A DNA stretch of 61,035 nt, from assembly GCF_900168265.1 (NCBI RefSeq), contig NZ_FVZF01000025.1, positions 1 through 61,035 of the forward strand, read 5' to 3'. Within the stretch, counting starts at the first letter, position 1; each line of letters begins with the position of its first letter. This stretch comes from Salegentibacter salarius. Its GTDB lineage: Bacteria > Bacteroidota > Bacteroidia > Flavobacteriales > Flavobacteriaceae. Both the position numbers and the translations under genes were made by a program. The notes beneath the pieces were generated by a model that saw only the letters and a program-made list of their open reading frames with translations, did not search any database and was not told where the DNA came from. Below are positions 33,493 through 40,990 of this stretch, piece by piece.

Positions 33493-35208
33493 ATGAAAGT
33501 AACAAACAAAATATTTATTCTTTTCTTTCTTGCCTTAGGTGTTGCAAGTTGTGAAAAAGATTTCCTGGACACTCCACCACAGGATGTCCTGGTAGACGAA
33601 ACGTATTGGTCTAGCGAAGTAAACGTAAAAACCTTTGCTTACGGTTTTTATACAGCATATTTTTCGGGATATGGCTCAGGTTTTTCCTGGGGGAAATATT
33701 TCTCTGGCCAAAGCTTAAACGATGATTTTGCACCTACAAACCCTCCAAGATTCACACTACAGGTTCCTACTTCAGGTGGCGGATGGAGCTTTGCCTGGGT
33801 GCGTAAAGCAAATATCTTTATAGACAGGGTGCAGGGGGTAGATATGGAAGAAGAAGCCATAAACCACTGGACAGGTATTGGAAGATTTTTTAGAGCTTTA
33901 GAATATCATGATTTGGTAAAAGCTTTTGGTGACGTTCCTTATTACGACCAGGAACTTGCTGAAAATGATCAGGAAATGTTATACAAAAAACGCGACGATA
34001 GAACTTTTGTAATGGACCGTGTTCTGGAAGATTTTCGCTTTGCGGCAGAAAATGTTAGAGACAATGTTGAAAATGAAGGCTTAGAAGTAGATAGAAGCGT
34101 GGTTCTTGGTTTTATGTCTAGAGTTTTCCTTTACGAAGGTACCTGGCAAAAATATCACGAAAATAATAATGAGAAAGCAGCCGAATATCTTGAGGCGGCA
34201 AAATGGGCTGCTCAAGAAGTAATTGAGTCTGGTAATTTTTCATTAGGAAATTATAGAGAGGTATTTAATTCCCTGGATCTATCTGGAAATCCGGAAGTAT
34301 TACTATACCGTGAGTATGAAGAAGGAATGGTTACTCACTCCCTCAACAGTTATAACAATAAAGAACCTCAAACAGGAGTGTCTAAAGACGGAATTGAATC
34401 TTATTTGGCTGAAGATGGTCTGCCTATTGGAATATCAGACTTGTACCAGGGAGATAAAGGAATTGAGAACTTAATGGCAAACCGTGATCCTAGAATCTAT
34501 GAAACTTTCGTTTCAAATGAATTAAGAATTAACGGGGTAGATCCTAACTATTCAACCACAGGAATTGCTACGCATAAGTTCTTAAATGAAGAAATTGCCG
34601 ATGAGCCAAGAGGAAATTCTAACTTAAACCCTACAGATGCGCCGGTAATTAGGTACGGCGAGATTTTGGTTAATTATGCAGAGGCGGCTTATGAACTATC
34701 TACAGTAGGTGGTCCCGCTTTTACACAAGAAGATCTTAATAAATCTATTAATGTATTAAGAGACAGGCCTGAGATTAACCTTCCATACCTGGAAGTTTCT
34801 GGAGACCAGCCTGCGGTTAACGGGCAAACCTATGATGATCCACAAAGAGATCCAGATGTAGCTCCAATCTTATGGGAAATTCGTCGTGAGAGAAGAGTTG
34901 AGTTAATGTTTGAAGGATTTAGATTAGACGATTTAAAACGTTGGAAGAAACTGGAGTATTCAGATATGGTTCAGTATCCAGATATTAACAGAGGTGCGTG
35001 GATAGATAAATCAGATTATCCCGATGCTAATTTGGAGAATCTTGCTGTTACCGGTGGAGGAGAAGAAGGTTATTTAATTCCGGCATCTGCTGAAGAATCG
35101 TTAAGAACTTTTGATGATCCCAGAGTTTATCTTCAACCTATTCCTTTAGATCAAATTACCCTGTATAGAGATCAGGGAGTAGAATTGGAACAAAATCCAG
35201 GTTGGTAA
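33493..35208 (+). CDS. SusD/RagB-type surface lipoprotein
   Basis: A 571-residue glycan-binding lipoprotein that caps the SusC barrel. The lipoprotein signal ends at Cys20 (ALGVASCEKDFLDTPP), the classical SusD start. Tetratricopeptide-like helices lie at about 40 to 330. The conserved C-terminal block EIRRERRVELMFEGFRLDDL precedes KRWKK at about 465 to 490, and the end (YLQPIPLDQITLYRDQGVEL) is standard. Co-transcribed with susC. Ligand identity cannot be read from sequence. A terminator-like hairpin separates it from the DigH-like gene. Confidence 0.94.
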   Translation: MKVTNKIFILFFLALGVASCEKDFLDTPPQDVLVDETYWSSEVNVKTFAYGFYTAYFSGYGSGFSWGKYFSGQSLNDDFAPTNPPRFTLQVPTSGGGWSFAWVRKANIFIDRVQGVDMEEEAINHWTGIGRFFRALEYHDLVKAFGDVPYYDQELAENDQEMLYKKRDDRTFVMDRVLEDFRFAAENVRDNVENEGLEVDRSVVLGFMSRVFLYEGTWQKYHENNNEKAAEYLEAAKWAAQEVIESGNFSLGNYREVFNSLDLSGNPEVLLYREYEEGMVTHSLNSYNNKEPQTGVSKDGIESYLAEDGLPIGISDLYQGDKGIENLMANRDPRIYETFVSNELRINGVDPNYSTTGIATHKFLNEEIADEPRGNSNLNPTDAPVIRYGEILVNYAEAAYELSTVGGPAFTQEDLNKSINVLRDRPEINLPYLEVSGDQPAVNGQTYDDPQRDPDVAPILWEIRRERRVELMFEGFRLDDLKRWKKLEYSDMVQYPDINRGAWIDKSDYPDANLENLAVTGGGEEGYLIPASAEESLRTFDDPRVYLQPIPLDQITLYRDQGVELEQNPGW

Positions 35209-35239
35209 TTATATTTATATTTACAGGTGAGTTAGCTAT

Positions 35240-35270
35240 AAGTCCTTCAGAATTTTTCTGAAGGACTTTT
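35240..35270 (+). terminator. Terminator or attenuator after susD
   Basis: Stem AAGTCCTTCAGA / TCTGAAGGACTT followed by TTCTTT. It lies within the locus, 32 bases after the susD stop, and would lower expression of the genes beyond. Confidence 0.7.
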
Positions 35271-35299
35271 CTTTAATTTACTCCCAGAATCTTCAAACT

Positions 35300-36901
35300 A
35301 TGAAAAAAACAATTCTTTCCTTATTTGCTGTCCTCTTGTTTTTTTACTCCTGTAAAACAACCCAGGAAGTACAGCAAAAACCAGAAACACCAGTGAAGCC
35401 AGAACCTGAAAAAGTAGTTGAAGAAATCCCTACAGAGATTGATGTTCCTGAAAAAACTCCAAAAGAAGAAGTAGTATGGAATCCAAATACTCCAAAAAAT
35501 ATTGAGGAATTCCGGGCGGCCTGGGTTGCCACTGTTGCTAATATCAACTGGCCCAGTAAGCCGGGTCTTTCTACTTCTGCTCAACAGCAAGAAGCGCTGG
35601 AACTTTTAGATTTTTTAGAAGCACATAATTTTAATGCGGTAATCTTTCAGGTTCGTCCGCAGGCTGATGCCCTTTATAATAGTGAAATAGAACCCTGGTC
35701 TTATTATCTCACCGGAGAACAGGGAAAAGCTCCCGACCCTTATTACGATCCGCTTAAATTTTGGATCAATGCTGCTCACCAGCGCGGACTCGAATTGCAT
35801 GTTTGGTTAAATCCTTATCGCGCTCATCATACCTCCGGGAAAGAAATTAGTGAAGAATCTGTGATCAAAACCAATCCAGATTTAGTGGTAGAATTGGAAA
35901 ATGGGATGTGGTGGATGGATCCTGCCCAAAAAGGAACTCAAGATCGTTCTTCGGCAGTAGTGATGGATATTGTAAAGCGTTACGATGTTGACGGTATTCA
36001 TTTTGACGATTATTTTTATCCTTACGATTCTTATAATAACGGTAAAGACTTTCCAGACGATTTAAGTTGGAGGGCCTACCAGGCTGCCGGTGGCGAACTT
36101 TCACGTGGCGATTGGCGTAGGGAAAGCGTAAACGTTTTTATCAAAAGAATTTATGAGGAAATTAAAGTGGAAAAGCCGCATGTAAAATTCGGCTTAAGTC
36201 CTTTTGGAATTTGGCGCCCGGGTTATCCTGAATCTGTTCAGGGTTATGACCAGTATGATAAATTATATGCCGATGCTAAACTATGGCTAAACGAAGGTTG
36301 GATAGATTATTACACCCCGCAGTTGTATTGGAAAATAAGTCAGTTAGGACAGAGTTTTCCTGAGTTATTGGGCTGGTGGCAAAGTGAAAACACCAAACAA
36401 CGCCATTTATGGCCGGGAATGAATGTTGGCGGTGAAGGAGATGAAATGCATATTACCGAAGTGATCAATCAAATTATGATTACCCGCGGAATGCTTCCGC
36501 AAAGTAAAGGTGCGGTGCATTGGAGTATTGGTCCCTTGTTGAAAAATAAGGAATTGGCAAAAGCGATAAAAGAAGGACCTTACAGAAAGAAAACCCTGGT
36601 TCCGCCAAGTCCCTGGTTAGATAACACCCCACCGGAAATTCCAAACGTTACTGTGAATGAAAACCTTGATAAGATTGAAATGACCTGGGGAGTTGAAAAT
36701 GATGAAGATATTCACAAATGGGTGCTATACTTTAAATACGAAACTGGAAATTGGGATTATAAAATTTTAAATTCCGAAAAAAGAAGTCAGGATTTACAGA
36801 AAGAAGTAGGAGAAAAGAAGACTAAACTTCAGAAAATTGGGATTACCTCGGTAGATCGTACCGGGAATCAGAGTGAGTTTATAGAAATTAAAGTAAATTA
36901 A
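35300..36901 (+). CDS. DigH-like glycosyl hydrolase lipoprotein (GHL10/DUF187)
   Basis: A 533-residue lipoprotein (signal ends at Cys18, LLFFYSCKTT). After a proline/glutamate-rich linker (20 to 65), the GHL10 barrel spans about 70 to 390: EFRAAWVATVANINWPSKPG, NAVIFQVRPQADALY, DGIHFDDYFYPY (likely catalytic acids) and VKFGLSPFGIWRPG. A C-terminal fibronectin-III-like domain (about 430 to 533) follows. E. coli DigH (formerly YddW), of this family, is a lipoprotein that cuts peptidoglycan glycan strands lacking stem peptides. The two amidase genes downstream would make such strands, so the same role is likely here. Confidence 0.85.
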   Translation: MKKTILSLFAVLLFFYSCKTTQEVQQKPETPVKPEPEKVVEEIPTEIDVPEKTPKEEVVWNPNTPKNIEEFRAAWVATVANINWPSKPGLSTSAQQQEALELLDFLEAHNFNAVIFQVRPQADALYNSEIEPWSYYLTGEQGKAPDPYYDPLKFWINAAHQRGLELHVWLNPYRAHHTSGKEISEESVIKTNPDLVVELENGMWWMDPAQKGTQDRSSAVVMDIVKRYDVDGIHFDDYFYPYDSYNNGKDFPDDLSWRAYQAAGGELSRGDWRRESVNVFIKRIYEEIKVEKPHVKFGLSPFGIWRPGYPESVQGYDQYDKLYADAKLWLNEGWIDYYTPQLYWKISQLGQSFPELLGWWQSENTKQRHLWPGMNVGGEGDEMHITEVINQIMITRGMLPQSKGAVHWSIGPLLKNKELAKAIKEGPYRKKTLVPPSPWLDNTPPEIPNVTVNENLDKIEMTWGVENDEDIHKWVLYFKYETGNWDYKILNSEKRSQDLQKEVGEKKTKLQKIGITSVDRTGNQSEFIEIKVN

Positions 36902-36990
36902 TTCGGGGCAAGCCCACGATGTAAAAAATGAAAAGTATTTTAGATTTCGAGGCATGCCTCGGAACAATAAATCTCGATTATCGAGTAAAT
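36901..36990 (+). repeat. Family B repeat (copy 6) before the SSS transporter
   Basis: Begins TTCGGGGCAAGCCCACGATG, contains TTCGAGGCATGCCTCGGA and ends CTCGATTATCGAGTAAATT (core 36973-36985), 14 bases before the start codon. It fills almost the whole gap between two genes of the locus. Confidence 0.78.
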
Positions 36991-36999
36991 TAATCATAT

Positions 37000-38457
37000 A
37001 TGAGCCCTATTCTCGTTTTTGGTGTAATAGCCGGTTATTTTCTTTTATTACTGGCTATTAGTCATTTTACTTCAAAACAAGCCGATAACAATACCTTTTT
37101 TACCGCAAACAGGCAATCGCCCTGGTTCCTGGTAGCCTACGGAATGGTTGGCGCAACCCTTTCTGGTGTTACTTTTATTTCGGTTCCCGGGGAAGTTGGT
37201 AACTCCAACTGGACCTATTTGCAATTTGTGATGGGGAATATGGTGGGATACGCGGTGATTGCCCTTGTTTTAATTCCGTTGTTCTATAAACTGAAATTAA
37301 TTTCAATTTATGAATATTTAAAAGATCGCTTCGGGCAAAATTCTTATTATGCAGGAGCTTCGTTTTTTCTTATTTCCCAAACTGTAGGTGCTTCTTTTCG
37401 ATTATTTTTAGCGGCTTTAGTCTTGCAAATCGCCTTTTTTGATGCCTTTGGAATTCCGTTTTGGGTTACGGTAATGATCACCATTGCTCTAATATGGTTA
37501 TATACATTCCGCGGAGGAATTAAAACTATTGTTTGGACAGATACCCTGCAAACCACTTTCTTATTGTTAGCTGTGGTGATCAGTATTTTTATGATTGTAG
37601 ACCATATGGGACTTGAATTTACCGACGTATTCACAACGGTAGCCAACAGTGAAAAATCCACAATTTTTGACTGGAATTGGCGCTCTAATAATGCATTTTT
37701 TAAGAGTTTTCTGGCGGGAATCTTTATTACCATCGCCATGAACGGACTTGACCAAAACGTAATGCAGAAAAATTTAACCTGTAAAAGTAAAGGCGAGGCA
37801 CAAAAGAATATTTTTTGGTTTTCTATCGTGTTTTTCTTTTCTACCGTGCTTTTTTTAGCTCTGGGAGTTTTGCTTTACAAATACGCGATGGACCAGGGAA
37901 TCGCCATTCCTGAAAGAACAGACGATCTTTATCCATTACTGGCATTAAATCACTTTGGAATTCTCGCTGGTGTTGTTTTCTTATTAGGAATTACCGCCGC
38001 CGCATTTTCCAGTGCAGATTCAGCATTAACGGCGCTCACTACTTCTTTTTGCGTAGATATTTTAGATATTCAGAAAAAAGAAAAAAATCAAAAAAAGACA
38101 AGATTACTGGTTCATATTGGGTTTACCATTTTAATGTTCGTGGTAATTATAGTCTTTAATTCCCTAAATGATAGCAGCGTGGTAAGCGCTGTATTTAAAG
38201 TTGCCGGCTTTACCTATGGCCCGCTTTTAGGTTTATTTGCTTATGGTTTGTTGAGTAAAAATCCGGTTAGGGATAAATGGGTGCCCGTGGTATGCATTTT
38301 ATCACCGGTAATTTCAGTAATTTTAGATTTCAATTCTGAAGCCTGGTTAAACGGCTATCAGTTTGGTTTTGAAATTTTGTTGGTTAACGCCGCAATTACG
38401 ATGTTAGGTCTTTTCGCCTTGTACAGAGCTAAAACCGATGAGGTTTCTATTGACTAA
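37000..38457 (+). CDS. Sodium:solute symporter (SSS family)
   Basis: A 485-residue inner-membrane protein with about 13 helices of the SSS family, which couples Na+ entry to solute uptake. Seen: SKQADNNTFFTANRQSPWFL near the N-terminus, YGMVGATLSGVTFISVPGE and a late AAAFSSADSALTALTTSF block carrying sodium-site serines. Members beside epimerase and wall-hydrolase genes in Bacteroidota have no proven substrate; MurNAc, anhydro-MurNAc or muropeptide dipeptides are plausible. The next gene, the epimerase, starts 12 bases after its stop, so they are co-expressed. Confidence 0.87.
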   Translation: MSPILVFGVIAGYFLLLLAISHFTSKQADNNTFFTANRQSPWFLVAYGMVGATLSGVTFISVPGEVGNSNWTYLQFVMGNMVGYAVIALVLIPLFYKLKLISIYEYLKDRFGQNSYYAGASFFLISQTVGASFRLFLAALVLQIAFFDAFGIPFWVTVMITIALIWLYTFRGGIKTIVWTDTLQTTFLLLAVVISIFMIVDHMGLEFTDVFTTVANSEKSTIFDWNWRSNNAFFKSFLAGIFITIAMNGLDQNVMQKNLTCKSKGEAQKNIFWFSIVFFFSTVLFLALGVLLYKYAMDQGIAIPERTDDLYPLLALNHFGILAGVVFLLGITAAAFSSADSALTALTTSFCVDILDIQKKEKNQKKTRLLVHIGFTILMFVVIIVFNSLNDSSVVSAVFKVAGFTYGPLLGLFAYGLLSKNPVRDKWVPVVCILSPVISVILDFNSEAWLNGYQFGFEILLVNAAITMLGLFALYRAKTDEVSID

Positions 38458-38469
38458 AATTCTAAGAAA

Positions 38470-39486
38470 ATGGAGCTAAAATTTCATCCGTATAACCTGG
38501 AACTAAAAAACACTTTTACCATAAGTCATGGTTCAAGAGATGTTCAGCCCACTTTAATCGTTTCCTTAAGCGACCGCGGCTTTACAGGTTATGGAGAAGC
38601 TACGGCAACTTCTTATTACGGAGTTACGATTAAGAAAATGCAAGCCGATATTCTTAATATTGAAGACTTAATTGCTGAAAATATCCTGTTAGAACCTGAG
38701 GAACTTTGGGAATTAACTTATCCGCATTTAAAAGAAAATCCATTTGCGCTATGTGCACTGGATATGGCGATGCATGATCTCCACGGAAAAAGAAATCGGC
38801 AACCGCTTTATCAATTATGGGGGCTCGATTTAAAGAACATTCCGCTTACCAATTATACCATCGGGATAGATTCCGTGGAAAAAATGGTTCAGAAAATTAA
38901 AGAATTTCCGTGGCCACTTTACAAAATAAAACTGGGAACCAAAGATGATGTAGCTATTGTTAGAGAACTTCGAAAGCATACAAACTCTGTTTTTCGGGTG
39001 GATGCTAATGCCGCCTGGACGGTAGATCAGGCTATAGAAAATGCCAAAGCTTTAAAAGAATTGAATGTTGAATTCCTGGAACAGCCTTTAAAAGCAAATG
39101 ATTGGGAAGGAATGGAAAAACTTTATAAAGAATCGGTTTTGCCACTTATTGCCGATGAAAGTTGTATTGAAGAAAGCGATGTTGAAAAGTGCGCAGGCTA
39201 TTTCCACGGCATAAACATTAAACTCACAAAATGCGGCGGACTAACGCCCGGAAAAAGAATGATTTTAAAAGGAAAATCCCTTGGGTTAAAAGTAATGGTG
39301 GGTTGTATGACCGAATCTACTGTGGGAATTTCAGCCATAGCACAATTATTGCCGCTCTTGGATTATGTAGATATGGATGGCGGACTTTTAATTAAAAATG
39401 ATATCGCCGATGGCGTAAAAGTCTATGACGAAAAAGTACATTTTCCTAAAAGAAATGGCACCGGAGTTGAATTGTATGAAAATTAA
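38470..39486 (+). CDS. Dipeptide epimerase, probably L-Ala-D/L-Glu epimerase
   Basis: A 338-residue enolase-superfamily enzyme that would turn L-Ala-D-Glu, the start of the wall stem peptide, into L-Ala-L-Glu for ordinary peptidases. Acid/base lysines are Lys152/Lys154 (YKIKLGT) and Lys251 (NIKLTK). Metal ligands are Asp178 (VDANAAW), Glu204 (FLEQPL) and Asp229 (ADES). The DMDG motif at 301-304 is typical of dipeptide epimerases and binds the substrate amino group. Muconate cycloisomerase or o-succinylbenzoate synthase is less likely, given that motif and the wall-related neighbours. Confidence 0.9.
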   Translation: MELKFHPYNLELKNTFTISHGSRDVQPTLIVSLSDRGFTGYGEATATSYYGVTIKKMQADILNIEDLIAENILLEPEELWELTYPHLKENPFALCALDMAMHDLHGKRNRQPLYQLWGLDLKNIPLTNYTIGIDSVEKMVQKIKEFPWPLYKIKLGTKDDVAIVRELRKHTNSVFRVDANAAWTVDQAIENAKALKELNVEFLEQPLKANDWEGMEKLYKESVLPLIADESCIEESDVEKCAGYFHGINIKLTKCGGLTPGKRMILKGKSLGLKVMVGCMTESTVGISAIAQLLPLLDYVDMDGGLLIKNDIADGVKVYDEKVHFPKRNGTGVELYEN

Positions 39487-39531
39487 AAGCAGGCCACGAA
39501 TTCACTAATTTTGAATTTGTAATTATTTATT

Positions 39532-39561
39532 ACGTCATACTGAACTTGTTTCAGGATCTAT
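39532..39561. repeat. Half copy of family A repeat
   Basis: TACGTCATACTGAACTTG then TTTCAGGATCTATG: one arm of the family A palindrome, in the gap before the NlpC/P60 gene. A short ACGAATTCACTAATTTT motif shared with 57684-57700 lies just before it. Confidence 0.6.
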
Positions 39562-39626
39562 GCTGTTGAAAAAAGTAAAAATCATTCTTGAATTTGTGGC
39601 GAAAACAAGAAACTAAAATTGAAATA

Positions 39627-40853
39627 ATGAATTTAATAAAACCCTATTTACCCTTTTTACTAACGCTTTTCTTGTTCACTTCCTGCGAGGAGAAAGAAGA
39701 AAAAAAAGAGGAGAAACCGCTTCAAAATCAAATAGTAGAAGTACAAAAAAACTACGCGCCAGATGGCCGGGTAGCCCTCTTTGAAGTTACAGCCGAAAAA
39801 AATGGAGAAACTTATATTCTTAAAGGAGAATCTAACGATCCTGAAGCGGTAGATTCATTAAAAGAAAAGCTAAAATCAGAAAATATCAAGTTTATCGATA
39901 GCATTCAGGTACTTCCAGATACTGAAGCTTTGGAAGATAAGATTCGTGGAGTTGTAAAAATTTCAGTGGCAAATCTAAGAGATGAGCCTAAACATTCGGC
40001 ACAATTGGTAACTCAGGCTACGCTGGGAATGCCGCTTAAAGTTTATAAAAAAGAAGGAAGTTGGTATTATGTTCAAACTCCGGAGGGTTATTTAGCCTGG
40101 GTAGATTACGGTGGAATTGAAAATATGACCGAAGAAGAATTTTCTGCCTGGAAATCTCAGGATAAATTAATTTTTACCGAGCCAACGGGTAATTCTTATT
40201 CCGAAGCAAATTCAGACGCTCAAACAGTTTCAGATCTTGTTGCCGGGAACGTTTTAGAGCTTATAAGCGAGGAAAATAATTTTTATAGGGTAAAATATCC
40301 AAATGGGAAAGAAGCCTTTGTAGAGAAAGCCTATGCGCAGCCATATAATGAATGGGTGTCATCCCTGGAACAAAACAAAGAAGACCTGGTAGCCACGGCG
40401 CATAAATTAATGGGATTACCTTATTTATGGGGCGGTACTTCTCCTAAAGGAGTGGATTGCAGTGGTTACACCAAAACCGTTTATTTTTTAAACGGAATGG
40501 TAATTCCGCGGGATGCTTCCCAGCAAATTCATACCGGGGATGTTGTTGATACCGATAAGAACTTCGAAAATCTTGAAAAAGGCGACTTACTTTTCTTTGG
40601 AAAACCGGCAACCGATTCTACTTCAGAGCGCGTAATTCACGTAGGAATGTGGATTGGGGACAACAAGTTTATCCATTCTATGGGCGAGGTTCACGTTAGT
40701 AATTTTGATACCGAAGCCGAAGATTTTGATGAGTATAACTACAATCGTTACTTACGAACCAAGCGAATATTAAACAAAGAAGATAAAGGTTTAATCTATC
40801 TTAAAAATACCGATCTTTTTACTACTTCTGAAGTTGAAGAAGTGAAAATGTAG
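39627..40853 (+). CDS. NlpC/P60 (C40) peptidase lipoprotein with SH3 domains
   Basis: A 408-residue cysteine peptidase that probably trims wall peptides, like Bacillus YkfC (gamma-D-Glu-diamino acid endopeptidase). I use the ATG that gives a lipoprotein signal (LLTLFLFTSCEEKE, Cys20), not the in-frame start 13 codons earlier. Two SH3-like domains lie at about 105 to 250 (KISVANLRDEPKHSAQLVTQ is typical). The NlpC domain spans about 265 to 395 with Cys278 (GVDCSGYTKTV) and His338 (VIHVGMW). It would release L-Ala-D-Glu, the substrate of the epimerase encoded just upstream. Confidence 0.9.
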   Translation: MNLIKPYLPFLLTLFLFTSCEEKEEKKEEKPLQNQIVEVQKNYAPDGRVALFEVTAEKNGETYILKGESNDPEAVDSLKEKLKSENIKFIDSIQVLPDTEALEDKIRGVVKISVANLRDEPKHSAQLVTQATLGMPLKVYKKEGSWYYVQTPEGYLAWVDYGGIENMTEEEFSAWKSQDKLIFTEPTGNSYSEANSDAQTVSDLVAGNVLELISEENNFYRVKYPNGKEAFVEKAYAQPYNEWVSSLEQNKEDLVATAHKLMGLPYLWGGTSPKGVDCSGYTKTVYFLNGMVIPRDASQQIHTGDVVDTDKNFENLEKGDLLFFGKPATDSTSERVIHVGMWIGDNKFIHSMGEVHVSNFDTEAEDFDEYNYNRYLRTKRILNKEDKGLIYLKNTDLFTTSEVEEVKM

Positions 40854-40907
40854 TTTATAGAAAAAGCTTATACTATTAGAAAGGAATTGTGCTTGTGTTA
40901 TTGCAAC

Positions 40908-40935
40908 CGTCATCCTGAACTCGTTTCAGGATCTA
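40908..40935. repeat. Half copy of family A repeat
   Basis: CGTCATCCTGAACTCG then TTTCAGGATCTA: a short palindromic arm next to the shared terminator hairpin. Confidence 0.6.
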
Positions 40936-40950
40936 GGATGTTAATTACTC

Positions 40951-40987
40951 AAACCTCACAGGTTTCCAAAACCTGTGAGGTTTTTTT
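40951..40987 (+). terminator. Terminator between convergent NlpC/P60 and glycosidase genes
   Basis: Stem AAACCTCACAGGTTT / AACCTGTGAGGTTT followed by a T run. The core arms CCTCACAGGT/ACCTGTGAGG are identical to the hairpin at 13163-13201. Confidence 0.82.
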
Positions 40988-40990
40988 ATG

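Noticed and set aside
35321-36104. Minus-strand ORFs inside the DigH-like gene
   Set aside because: They are antisense shadows of a well-supported gene.
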